29,470 nucleotides of DNA. Source: JBJEXX01 sp051886215 (GTDB taxonomy: Bacteria; Bacillota_I; Bacilli_A; RF39; UBA660). Positions 8,457 through 16,448 of the stretch are shown piece by piece. The notes beneath the pieces were generated by a model. The model had not been told where the DNA came from. It did not search any database and saw only the letters and a list, made by a program, of their open reading frames with translations. The first letter of the stretch is position 1; each line of letters begins with the position of its first letter. The translations under genes were made by a program, and so were the position numbers. Where the stretch lies: contig JBJEXX010000105.1 in the NCBI GenBank assembly GCA_051886215.1, positions 1 through 29,470 of the forward strand. Reading direction: 5' to 3'.

Positions 8457-9809
8457 TTATTTAGACAACTCTATTATAGCGTGAATATATAGTTCCACTT
8501 GTAATAATAATTCTTCAATACTTACTCTTTCATTGGCATCATGAATATTATTTTCATTATTTGGAAATTCACAACCAAAAGCAATGCAATTTTTTAAAGC
8601 TTTGGCATAAGTACCTCCGCCAGATATTCTGGGTCTACTTTCATAATCTTTGGTTACATCTTGATAAGCTTTCATTAAACTTTTAACAAGGTGCGAATTT
8701 TCTTCATAAAATATAGATTTACTATAACTATCTACGTTTATGGTAATAAAATGATTTTTATTTTTTTTAATTTTAGATACAATTTCTTCAGTAGAAATAG
8801 TTACTGGAACTCTTATATCAATACTACCTATTATCTCATTATTTTCTTTTTTGATAGTACCATTTACCATTGTTAAGTTTCCATAATCATCTTGGCAGGA
8901 AATATTTAGATATTCCCCAGTGTTATTTAAATCAATTAATTCACAATAACTGTTAACAAAGCTATCTTTATAGTTAGCTTCTTTTAGACCTCTCATTAAA
9001 TGTGTAATTGCATTTATTCCTAACTCGGGCATACTAGCATGAGCTGCTTTACCTGTTACTACTATAGTATCGTAAGCATCTTGTTCTTTTATTTCTATTG
9101 ATAAATTATTTTTATAAAGATATTTGGTTAAAGCTTCTTTATTATAGGATAGTGACTTAATTTTAATTTCACATTTATCACATACAGCATTTGGCACAGT
9201 TCCACCTTTTATATCAATTATTGATGTATCAATACATTTAAAAGAACATTTAATATGACCTTTTTCACCAATTACACAAGGAAACTCACTATCTGGGGTA
9301 AAACCATAGGTGAAAGATTCTTCTACTTCATTATAATGTTTCATGCATCTAAAACCAGTTTCCTCATTGCAGCCAAATAACAATCTTATTCTTTTATTAT
9401 TTAAATCTAAATTCAAATCTTTAATTATTTTTAAAGCAATAAGGGAAGCGCTAGCAGCACCTTTATCATCACTAGTTCCTCTTCCATATAAAAAACCATC
9501 TTTTTCTGTTAGCTTAAAAGGATCCGTAGTCCAATTATTGCCTGCTGGAACTATATCCAAATGAGTTGCAATTCCTATAATGTCTTTACCTTCACCAAGT
9601 TCTGCATATCCACAATAGTTATCTAAATTTTTGGTATATAAACCAAAAGAGTTTGCTATGTCTAATGCTTGTTTTAAACAGTTTCTGTTATTAACTCCAA
9701 AAGGAGTTTTCTCTTCATTTAAGTTTTCAACAGAATTGTGACTAACTAATTTTTCTAATATTTCTATCAATAATGCTTTATTTTTAATTATCTCATTTTT
9801 TATATCCAT
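8457..9809 (-). CDS. pepV: Xaa-His dipeptidase PepV (M20A metallopeptidase)
   Basis: A 450-residue di-zinc dipeptidase that hydrolyses dipeptides taken up or made in the cytoplasm. All metal and catalytic positions of PepV are visible: H83 and D85 in THLDIVP, D115 in GRGTSDDKG, E149 and E150 in GCNEETG, D173 in TPDSEFP and H423 in NNIHDANER. The lid domain sits between about residues 185 and 330. The frame is open to 9842, but the ATG at 9809 is chosen because AAGGAGAT lies just before it and the family starts there. The ribosome site lies inside the end of the upstream phosphodiesterase gene, with stop and start adjacent, so the two are probably co-transcribed. Confidence 0.93.
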   Translation of the reverse strand: MDIKNEIIKNKALLIEILEKLVSHNSVENLNEEKTPFGVNNRNCLKQALDIANSFGLYTKNLDNYCGYAELGEGKDIIGIATHLDIVPAGNNWTTDPFKLTEKDGFLYGRGTSDDKGAASASLIALKIIKDLNLDLNNKRIRLLFGCNEETGFRCMKHYNEVEESFTYGFTPDSEFPCVIGEKGHIKCSFKCIDTSIIDIKGGTVPNAVCDKCEIKIKSLSYNKEALTKYLYKNNLSIEIKEQDAYDTIVVTGKAAHASMPELGINAITHLMRGLKEANYKDSFVNSYCELIDLNNTGEYLNISCQDDYGNLTMVNGTIKKENNEIIGSIDIRVPVTISTEEIVSKIKKNKNHFITINVDSYSKSIFYEENSHLVKSLMKAYQDVTKDYESRPRISGGGTYAKALKNCIAFGCEFPNNENNIHDANERVSIEELLLQVELYIHAIIELSK

Positions 9810-9810
9810 A

Positions 9811-10515
9811 TCATATCTCCTTATATAAATACATATTTTCACATATTAAATTATCACTTATTTTTTTATAGTAATCATATTCTTTCTTTTTTCTTATTGT
9901 CCAAATAATTACTTTTTTATTTTTCTTTTTTTTATTTATAAGATGTTTATCTAATGAATAAAAATCGGGTTTTAAAAAGAAGCAACTACTAAATAGATTG
10001 TATAATAAAGTGGTTTCTTTTTTTGTTCTTACACTCATTTTTAGTATTCCCCTAATTACGTCAGGTCTATTCTTTTTAAACCATAATATATGAAATGGAT
10101 TAAAACTTTGTATTGCATATCTTCCTTTATAGTTTAATAATTCTTTTACAACTAACTTTTCTAAAAAACCATATTTATCTTTGCCTTTTAATTCAATTAA
10201 TAAAGGTACTTGATCATTTACTAATTTTAATACTTCTGAAAATAATGGTATTTTAGAACTAGTATTAAATAAATATAATTTACTTAGTTCTTTATAAGTA
10301 CAAGATTCTATTTCTTTATTTATTCCACAGACTCTTTTTAAATTATAATCGTGAAATACAACTAGTTTATTATCCTTAGTTCTATGAAGGTCCAATTCAA
10401 TTATATAATTATTTTTTATTGCTTCTTTAAATGCTTTTATAGAATTTTCAGGAATATTTTTTTCTAGATTATGAAATCCTCTGTGAGCAATTAAATTATC
10501 AAATAAAAAGTCCAT
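9811..10515 (-). CDS. Glycerophosphodiester phosphodiesterase
   Basis: A 234-residue single-domain GDPD enzyme with a TIM-barrel fold that hydrolyses glycerophosphodiesters to glycerol-3-phosphate and an alcohol. The catalytic pair and metal ligands are visible: HRG at H11-R12, PENS at 22-25, IELD (E40, D42) and FHD (H55). No signal peptide or membrane segment is seen, so it should act inside the cell, on lipid or teichoic-acid breakdown products. The ATG at 10515 with AGGTGAT before it is chosen; the frame extends to 10548 without a better ribosome site. It lies directly upstream of pepV in a probable two-gene unit. Substrate preference is not readable. Confidence 0.9.
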   Translation of the reverse strand: MDFLFDNLIAHRGFHNLEKNIPENSIKAFKEAIKNNYIIELDLHRTKDNKLVVFHDYNLKRVCGINKEIESCTYKELSKLYLFNTSSKIPLFSEVLKLVNDQVPLLIELKGKDKYGFLEKLVVKELLNYKGRYAIQSFNPFHILWFKKNRPDVIRGILKMSVRTKKETTLLYNLFSSCFFLKPDFYSLDKHLINKKKKNKKVIIWTIRKKKEYDYYKKISDNLICENMYLYKEI

Positions 10516-10544
10516 ACTATCACCTATATCAATTATATTCTTAT

Positions 10545-10573
10545 ACAAAATAAAAAAGCAAGTTTTCTTGCTT
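10545..10573 (-). terminator. Intrinsic terminator of rubrerythrin
   Basis: On the minus strand a seven-base-pair stem AAGCAAG/CTTGCTT with an AAAA loop is followed by a T-rich tract, just after the rubrerythrin stop. Confidence 0.75.
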
Positions 10574-10577
10574 CTTC

Positions 10578-11117
10578 TTAATAATTTTCTTTTTTAATTT
10601 CAAAATATGATTTTGGATGTGCACATACTGGACATACTTCTGGAGCTTGTTTACCAATAACTATATGACCACAATTACGGCATTGCCAAATTGCATCTCC
10701 ATCTTTACTAAATACTAATTTATCTTCAACATTCTTAAGAAGTTTTCTATATCTTTCTTCATGTTCTTTTTCAATTGCTCCAACTGATTCGAAAAGGAAT
10801 GCAAGTCTAGTGAATCCTTCTTCACGAGCTGTTTCTGCGAATTCTTTATACATATCAGTCCATTCATAGTTTTCTCCTTCAGCTGCATCTAATAAATTTT
10901 CAGTAGTTGTAGGAATTTGTCCTCCGTGTAATTCTTTAAACCACATTTTAGCATGTTCTTTTTCATTATTAGCTGTTTCTAAAAAGATTTCACTAATTTG
11001 TTCATATCCTTCTTTTTTTGCAACACTTGCATAGTAAGTATATTTATTTCTTGCTTGACTTTCTCCTGCGAAAGCAGTCATTAAATTTTGTTCTGTTTTA
11101 CTTCCTTTTAATTCCAT
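10578..11117 (-). CDS. rbr: Rubrerythrin
   Basis: A 179-residue non-haem di-iron peroxidase that reduces hydrogen peroxide in anaerobes, taking electrons through its own rubredoxin domain. The ferritin-like domain has the two iron-binding Glu/ExxH sets (FAGESQARN near 17-24, NNEKEH near 50-55, ESVGAIEKEHEER near 108-120). The C-terminal rubredoxin domain has CRNC (146-149) and CPVC (162-165). The ATG at 11117 follows AAGGAGG, so the six codons upstream are not part of the gene. It is flanked by a terminator and stands alone. Its presence argues for an anaerobic or microaerophilic host. Confidence 0.96.
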   Translation of the reverse strand: MELKGSKTEQNLMTAFAGESQARNKYTYYASVAKKEGYEQISEIFLETANNEKEHAKMWFKELHGGQIPTTTENLLDAAEGENYEWTDMYKEFAETAREEGFTRLAFLFESVGAIEKEHEERYRKLLKNVEDKLVFSKDGDAIWQCRNCGHIVIGKQAPEVCPVCAHPKSYFEIKKENY

Positions 11118-11228
11118 AATTTCCTCCTTCTTCATACATTATAATTATATTATAATCAAAATAAAAATTCAAGTTTTCTTAATAAAATAGTACTTTTATT
11201 TGTTAATTTTTATATATAAATTATAATT

Positions 11229-12254
11229 TTAACATTTTGATTTAAGGTTTGATTTTAAACATGAACTTTCATTAGTTTTTTTTATATGATTATAAAAAGC
11301 ATTCTTTCTTATGTATATATATTCTTCATCAATAATATTTTTTATTTCTAACTTTTTCAATACTTTAAGGTGTGTTAATAATCTTCTTTTAGATGAAGAT
11401 CTAAGTTTTACAATAACCTTACCATTATTATTTAAAATATGTCTATATCCTAAAAAATCTATACCATTACTAACTTTTCCTATTTGAGTTTTATTATTTA
11501 AAGAAAGTTGTAATTTATCATTACACAAGCTTTCTATTTCTTTTAAGCATTTTTGCAAATAAGACTTATCTTTATGTATTAAAATCATATCGTCCATATA
11601 TCTTGTATAACTCTTTATACGAAGTTTTTCTTTTATTAATCTGTCAACACTATTTAAATAAAATAAGGCAAACCATTGACTAGATTGATTTCCTAATGGT
11701 AAGCCTATATTACTATACTTATCTTTAGCCTTTAATAATTTCTTAATAAAATATATTTCATCTTCACAAAAATTTATTTTTTTTAATTCATTTATTAATA
11801 TGTTGTGATCTATACTTGGAAAATATTTTTTTATATCACATTTTAAAAAATATATATTATTATTTTTATTATTTTTATTAAATTCATCTCTTAAAAACTT
11901 ATGTAACCGATTAATGGCAAAAGTAGTACCTTTATTTTTTCTACAAGCAGCATTATCATATATAAGTTTATTTTCTATTTTGGGTTTTAAACAATTATCA
12001 CAAAAACATCTTATAACTATCCTATCTTTATAAGAAGGTGCTTCTATTATTCTTTTTTTGGGTTCAAATATAGTAAACTCTCTATACTTACCGAACTCAT
12101 ATTTATTATTTTTAATCTCATTAATAATTTTATAAATATTTTGAAAAAGATTTATTTCAAATCTTATTACCTCCCCTTTTTGTTGTTTACTTTTTCTACA
12201 CATTTTATGTGCATTGTATAAGTTTTCAAAACAAAAGATTTCTTCTAAACTCAT
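11229..12254 (-). CDS. Reverse transcriptase of the diversity-generating retroelement (DGR) type
   Basis: A 341-residue RNA-directed DNA polymerase. The conserved blocks run in order: KKRIIEAPSYKDRIV (RT1, 66-80), ENKLIYDNAACRKNKGT (RT2, 94-110), FLKCDIKKYFPSID (RT3, with D140), GLPLGNQSSQ (RT4, 184-193), YTRYMDDMILI (RT5, catalytic YMDD 219-222) and GIDFLGYR (RT7). The LG-N-x-SSQ form of RT4, in place of the QGxxxSP of retroviral and group II intron enzymes, is the mark of DGR and DGR-like enzymes. No endonuclease or maturase domain is present. It starts 14 bases after the Avd-like gene, with TTGGAGAT before the ATG. I found no template or variable repeat around it, so a true DGR is not demonstrated. 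Confidence 0.88.
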   Translation of the reverse strand: MSLEEIFCFENLYNAHKMCRKSKQQKGEVIRFEINLFQNIYKIINEIKNNKYEFGKYREFTIFEPKKRIIEAPSYKDRIVIRCFCDNCLKPKIENKLIYDNAACRKNKGTTFAINRLHKFLRDEFNKNNKNNNIYFLKCDIKKYFPSIDHNILINELKKINFCEDEIYFIKKLLKAKDKYSNIGLPLGNQSSQWFALFYLNSVDRLIKEKLRIKSYTRYMDDMILIHKDKSYLQKCLKEIESLCNDKLQLSLNNKTQIGKVSNGIDFLGYRHILNNNGKVIVKLRSSSKRRLLTHLKVLKKLEIKNIIDEEYIYIRKNAFYNHIKKTNESSCLKSNLKSKC

Positions 12255-12268
12255 ATTATCTCCAATTT

Positions 12269-12853
12269 TTATACTCTTTTACGCCATCTATCATCATCAC
12301 TTTTTTTCCAAGCTAAAATTAGATTTATTGCTTCGCTTGTTTGCATAGATATTTGTTTATATTGCTTTTTTAAAATACAATTAGATGTTTGAGCTAACAT
12401 TGAAATATAGCCTAATAGTTTTAATTTTATGATTGCTTCTTTTTGAAAATTTTCACGTTTTGTTTTATTATCAGTACAATCCATTCTTATATAATTAGCT
12501 TCTATTAAAAATTCTAAAGCATCTAAACAATAATTTTGCATTCTATTTACAAATACACCACGAAATTTTTTGGGTGATTTTTCAGTTATGGTTATGACAT
12601 AGGCTCCAAGTTTTTTAACAACAGTTATGACAATTAGGTCATTAGAGTTAAAAGGAATTTTAGAAATCATTTTAATGTCTTGATCTAATTCTTCGGCTTC
12701 TTTTTCTATATTATCAATCTTATATTTTTGATTATTTGCTTTAAGCATTGTTTTTTTTATTTGTAATATATCATCTTTATTATTTATATTCTGCTCTATT
12801 ATATCAATATTTTTCGGAATTTTTAAATTTCTATCTCTACTAACTTGTAACAT
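12269..12853 (-). CDS. Avd-like four-helix bundle protein with N-terminal extension
   Basis: The C-terminal part (about residues 76-190) matches the four-helix bundle family that accompanies DGR reverse transcriptases: ITVVKKLGAYVITITEKSPKKFRG, then VNRMQNYCLDALEFLIEAN, a basic helix, LLGYISMLAQTSNCI and a final SEAINLILAWKKS. In DGRs the Avd protein forms a pentamer that binds the reverse transcriptase and nucleic acid. The extra 70 or so N-terminal residues are charged and probably helical (IDNIEKEAEELDQDIK) and are not part of the usual 110-130-residue Avd. The gene precedes the reverse transcriptase by 14 bases, so the two form one operon. The ATG follows AAAGGTAG. Confidence 0.78.
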   Translation of the reverse strand: MLQVSRDRNLKIPKNIDIIEQNINNKDDILQIKKTMLKANNQKYKIDNIEKEAEELDQDIKMISKIPFNSNDLIVITVVKKLGAYVITITEKSPKKFRGVFVNRMQNYCLDALEFLIEANYIRMDCTDNKTKRENFQKEAIIKLKLLGYISMLAQTSNCILKKQYKQISMQTSEAINLILAWKKSDDDRWRKRV

Positions 12854-12977
12854 AATACTACCTTTACTACTCTATATTCTTTTGATGGTATTATACCATA
12901 GAACCATATAAAAAAACATAAAGATTAACAATATGAAAATAAAAAAGAATTATATTTTAAATAATAATCCTTTAAAT

Positions 12978-13441
12978 TTAGTTTGATTTTATTTTCTTTT
13001 GCTTTACTTTATTTTTTGATTTGATTTGTTTTTTAGAAGAGTTCATAAGATAAATATTGTTTTGTATAAATTTATGAAGTTTTGTTTCTGAGTGTTTTGA
13101 TAAGTATAAATTAACTTTTTCATAAATTCTTTCTGTGTGATGATCATCTAAAGAGATGTTTGCAGGATGAATAGTATTAATGGGATATAGATTTACAGAA
13201 TCCAATTTTACACAACATAGTTTTTTTGCGTTTAAAGTAAGTATGGAGAATAATAATACATATCTGGATATTTTTTTGCACTTTTATAACTATTAGTAAT
13301 TGGGCAAGTACATACATAACTATTTTTATCTAACTCTATTGTAAATAAAACTACTGATAAGCGTAATTCTTTATTATCTTTATATTAATATTATTAATTA
13401 TAGTTTTATCTTGTATAACGATTTCACCTGGTTTAAACATA
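12978..13441 (-). pseudogene. Frameshifted MazF/PemK-like toxin gene
   Basis: Reading the minus strand from an ATG at 13441 (AGGAGAT before it) gives MFKPGEIVI, a typical PemK/MazF beginning. The frame then breaks near 13,390. A second frame continues with ELRLSVVLFTIELDKN and YVCTCPITNSYKS, and stops near 13,220. A third frame resumes with AKKLCCVKLDSVNLYP and runs to 12978, including a 75-residue open stretch that starts at a TTG. Stitched together, the pieces look like one MazF-type endoribonuclease of roughly 150 residues with two single-base changes. It is probably inactive. No antitoxin gene is visible next to it. Sequencing errors could explain the shifts, though two within 170 bases make decay more likely. 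Confidence 0.6.
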
Positions 13442-13499
13442 AATATCTCCTAGGCATATTATTCTAAAAAAATTGTTTAAATACGTCAAATTATATTAA

Positions 13500-14021
13500 T
13501 TATTTTTTTCCTTTAGAATTTTTTATATTTGGATCATTTACATACTCTTTTCTAGCTTGATACATAGGCGATTTTGATAATTGATATGATTTTATACGTT
13601 GTTCCTCTATATAACCTAATTCTTCTTTTAAAGATTTATCTATTACAAGCATCAATGATGTATCTATGATATACTTTCTTGTTTCTAACCAACAATGGCC
13701 ACCTAATTTTTCTGCATTTTTTGTTCTTTTTAATATCGGTAATATACCAGACACTATATCAACATCATTATAAGAGTAACTTAATTGCCTACTAGCACCT
13801 ACACAATTACCTATATTATAACCTAAAGTAAACATGTCTATAAATTCTTTCATTTCAGGAATATGAGAAACGAAATTTTGAGAATTTATTTTATCCCATT
13901 CTTCATCATTAAAAAAGCGAATTTTTCCTAATTCCATATTTTTAGAAATAATATTTTTAAAATTAAGATTATTATTATATAATTCCCAAAAAAGATCATA
14001 TCCTTTTATATCTGTTTCCAT
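13500..14021 (-). CDS. Hypothetical protein with Cys-His-Asp order resembling transglutaminase-like enzymes
   Basis: A 173-residue soluble protein I cannot place firmly. Its centre reads GYNIGNCVGASRQLSYSY (C73), then GGHCWLET (H109), then KYIIDTSLMLV (D120). This order and local setting, with Cys at a helix start and His and Asp on successive strands, is what transglutaminase-like (papain-fold) proteins show, so a thiol hydrolase or transferase is plausible. The N-terminal 60 residues are charged and the C-terminus is basic. ATG at 14021 with GAGTGAT before it is preferred over the GTG at 14033. It sits alone in the accessory patch between the broken toxin and another unknown gene. Confidence 0.55.
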   Translation of the reverse strand: METDIKGYDLFWELYNNNLNFKNIISKNMELGKIRFFNDEEWDKINSQNFVSHIPEMKEFIDMFTLGYNIGNCVGASRQLSYSYNDVDIVSGILPILKRTKNAEKLGGHCWLETRKYIIDTSLMLVIDKSLKEELGYIEEQRIKSYQLSKSPMYQARKEYVNDPNIKNSKGKK

Positions 14022-14162
14022 AATATCACTCACTAACTATATTCATTAATATATCATATCTATCTTATTTGTCAAACTAACTAAAAAATATAATTGGTAA
14101 TATTTTCCAATTAAATATGTTATATTTCTTTAATAGTTTCTATAATGATTCTTGTATAAATG

Positions 14163-14192
14163 TTTTAAAAAAAGTAGCAAAAAATGCTACTT
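14163..14192 (-). terminator. Intrinsic terminator downstream of the 14,268-14,948 gene
   Basis: On the minus strand an eight-base-pair stem AAGTAGCA/TGCTACTT with a TTTTT loop is followed by a run of seven T. It lies 75 bases past the stop of the gene at 14,268. Confidence 0.75.
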
Positions 14193-14267
14193 GAGTTTTT
14201 TATGGTAGGGTTTAAAGTCAATTCATAACTTTTACACCTTTCTATTATATTTTTAAAATTAAATAAA

Positions 14268-14948
14268 TTATCTTGTATACTTATGTGTATCTTCTATATC
14301 ACTTATAATAGGTTCATCATATTCATCTGGCCAATAAAATATTCGTGTAGTTTTAAGTGTTCGAATTATTTGTTGTTCTAATTCGTCTGTTAATTCTATT
14401 TTATTTATTTTTCCTTCTTTTGAATTATATAAATATATTGGATAATCTATCCCAGTTATGTTTTCTAAACAATTTTTTACCACATAAATCATTTGTAATA
14501 ATTTATCTTGTTGTAAACATTCATTTATAACTAAACCAACAACAGAATCAATTGATGCCTCTATATTTACTTCGTTCATAGTATTATCATTATTAGTTTT
14601 AATATAATTTTCTAATTCAATAATTGTTCGAAAATCAGCTTTATTAGCGAAAAAATCTCCATTTTTTATATTACCACTACTACCACTATCTGATTTTGAA
14701 ATATGAAAACAATTAGCTAAATCAGAATTAATCAAAAAACCAATATTTTTGTATGTAGACACACCTATATCATGAACTATAAGAGTTGATGAGGCACTTG
14801 ATAGTCCTTCATTCATTAACATACAAAATTCATTTGCCCAAGCGGTACAATCATATTCTAACCCGTTAATTCCATTTTTTAATTGTGGCCAATCCATTGC
14901 TCTAACTAACAATTTTCCTTCATTATATAATATTTTTGTGTCATTCAT
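14268..14948 (-). CDS. Hypothetical protein, family not recognised
   Basis: A 226-residue soluble protein with no membrane segment or signal. The N-terminal half contains EYDCTAWANEFCML (C34, C42) and, 48 residues after C34, NCFHISKSDSGSSG (H82). A Cys/His pairing is therefore possible, but there is no family motif I can name. The C-terminal half is acidic and ends with a Trp-Pro-rich patch (FYWPDEYDEP). ATG at 14948 follows AAGGTTGTG, and a strong terminator follows the gene. It is adjacent to tRNA-Trp in the accessory patch. Whether it works with the Cys-His-Asp protein downstream is unknown; each seems to be its own transcript. Confidence 0.55.
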   Translation of the reverse strand: MNDTKILYNEGKLLVRAMDWPQLKNGINGLEYDCTAWANEFCMLMNEGLSSASSTLIVHDIGVSTYKNIGFLINSDLANCFHISKSDSGSSGNIKNGDFFANKADFRTIIELENYIKTNNDNTMNEVNIEASIDSVVGLVINECLQQDKLLQMIYVVKNCLENITGIDYPIYLYNSKEGKINKIELTDELEQQIIRTLKTTRIFYWPDEYDEPIISDIEDTHKYTR

Positions 14949-15010
14949 ATTTTCACAACCTTATATATTTATTGTACCATATTTTTCTCAATCTAATATT
15001 TATAAAAATT

Positions 15011-15047
15011 AAAAATGCTGATTTTCTATTTAAAATCAAGCATTTTC
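15011..15047 (-). terminator. Terminator of the tRNA-Trp transcript
   Basis: On the minus strand the arms AAAATGCT and AGCATTTT, extended by GATTTT/AAAATC with one bulged base, are followed by TTTTTAATTTTT. A second small hairpin (ACTCCAA/TTGGAGT, 15,058-15,074) lies between it and the tRNA 3' end. Confidence 0.75.
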
Positions 15048-15084
15048 AGTATACTTAACTCCAAAAGTTGGAGTAACATCAAAA

Positions 15085-15158
15085 TGGCAGGGGATGAGAG
15101 AATCGAACTCCCAACAGTGGTTTTGGAGACCATTATTATACCATTTAACTAATCCCCT
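15085..15158 (-). tRNA. tRNA-Trp (anticodon CCA)
   Basis: On the minus strand a seven-base-pair acceptor stem (AGGGGAT/ATCCCCT), a D-arm with GTTA/TAAT, an anticodon loop CTCCAAA with CCA at 34-36, and a T-arm GGGAG/CTCTC with loop TTCGATT fold into a cloverleaf. The discriminator is G, and the terminal CCA is encoded in the DNA. The top pair of the anticodon stem is an A-C mismatch. Anticodon CCA reads only UGG, consistent with TGA being a stop in this genome. Confidence 0.95.
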
Positions 15159-15200
15159 ATTAATAGAATTAAATTTATATAAATAAATCTTATGTATTAG

Positions 15201-15229
15201 ATTATAGCACAATTATTTTTATTAGACAA
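15201..15229 (-). promoter_or_regulatory. Promoter of tRNA-Trp
   Basis: On the minus strand -35 TTGTCT (15224-15229) and a perfect -10 TATAAT (15201-15206) with an upstream TG are 17 bases apart. They would give a leader of about 36 bases before the mature tRNA. Confidence 0.75.
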
Positions 15230-15281
15230 TATTTGTTATATTATTTTGATAAAAAAAATATATAATTCACTTATATATTTT

Positions 15282-16421
15282 TTACATATTCGTTGTTGGA
15301 ATTGATAATGTTTGTCCTATTAATAATAAATTATTTGTTAAATTATTGGCTTGTTTTATATCATCTACTGTTATATTATATTTTTTCGCTATGGAATATA
15401 ATGAATCTCCTGGTTCCACTGTGTATATTATGTAAGTTTCTGTAGGTATATTATTAGGAATTTTTAATTGTTGACCTATTGTTAATAAATCACTTTTTAA
15501 ATTATTTAAACTTCTTATTTCTTCTACAGTTGAACCATATTTTTGAGCAATAGAATATAATGAATCTCCTCTTTCTACTGTATATATCATATAACTAGAT
15601 ACATTGTCATTAACAGGTTCTTTTAGTATTAAAGTCTGGCCTATAGATAATATATCATTATTTAAACTATTTAATCTTTTTAGTTCGTCTATTGATATAT
15701 TAAACTTTCTTGAAATTGAATATAATGTATCTCCTGCTTCTACAATATAAGTATCAACTTCAAATGGAGGAGTTATTTGGGATACTTTTGGGACAATTAA
15801 AGTTTGTCCTATAGATAAATTATTATTTGTTAAGTTATTTAATCTTTTTAGTTCTTCTACACTAGTTTCATATGTAGCTGCCAACTGATATAAGGTATCT
15901 CCTGCTTTTACTACATATGTATCATATGTGATATTTTCTGGAAAATTATTTGAACCAGGTATTAATAATATTTGACCTATAGAAAGAGAATTTGAACTTA
16001 AATTATTTACTCTTTTTAATTCTTCTACAGTTGTATTTAATAATTTAGCTATAGAATATAACGTATCTCCTTTTTTTACTATATATTCATTACCAGTTGG
16101 AGGAGTTGTTCCGGGAGATGTATATGGTACATTCGCGTAATCTGCGATTGCTTTTACTACACCTTCAACATAGTTAAGTAAATTATTTTGAAGTTTTTTA
16201 ACATCTGCTTGATTATCTATAAAACCATATTCTACTAATAAAGATTGTAATGGGTTTGTTTGTCTAATAATATAATAATAATCTTGAGATGGATTTTCAG
16301 GTAATCTTCTTTGGTATACTTTACGCATTTTTTGTCCTTGTTCTCCTATGTTATTTAACATAGCTTCCGCTAATGTAGCATCGTTTCTTAATGCATAAAC
16401 TATTTCAGCACCTTCGCCACC
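15282..16421 (-). pseudogene. C-terminal part of an N-acetylmuramoyl-L-alanine amidase with five LysM repeats, cut off by the integrated element
   Basis: These 379 codons continue an Amidase_3 catalytic domain from GGEGAEIVYALRND onward, including KVYQRRLPENP and the metal/catalytic Glu in LVEYGFIDN. A linker and five LysM modules follow, each of the form Y.V..GD.LY.IA.......EL...NNL....L.IGQ.L.IP. The start of the domain, with the first zinc ligands, lies about 11.8 kb away at 28,201-28,470 in the same orientation. Joining the two pieces at the shared GG (16,420-16,421 here) gives a 469-residue protein. In the integrated state this part has lost its promoter and ribosome site. Only a TTG at 16427 with no good ribosome site could start it, so it is probably silent. 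Confidence 0.92.
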
Positions 16422-16443
16422 AGGCAATAATCAAAGTGTAACG
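16411..16443. other. Left attachment site of the integrated element
   Basis: The amidase-derived half (CTTCGCCA on the plus strand) meets the CC core (16420-16421), and then the element arm starts with AGGCAATAATC and extends to 16443. The arm is the inverted copy of the one at the other end, with 20 of 22 bases equal. Confidence 0.85.
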
Positions 16444-16448
16444 TTTTA

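Noticed and set aside
11118..13500. Template and variable repeats of a diversity-generating retroelement
   Set aside because: Reading the gaps around the RT and Avd-like genes showed no long near-repeat with adenine-specific differences. The 3' ends of neighbouring genes do not look like lectin-fold variable regions.
15085..15158. tRNA-Trp as an integration site for the accessory patch at 11.2-15.0 kb
   Set aside because: No repeat of the tRNA 3' end was found on the other side of the patch and no tyrosine integrase lies there.
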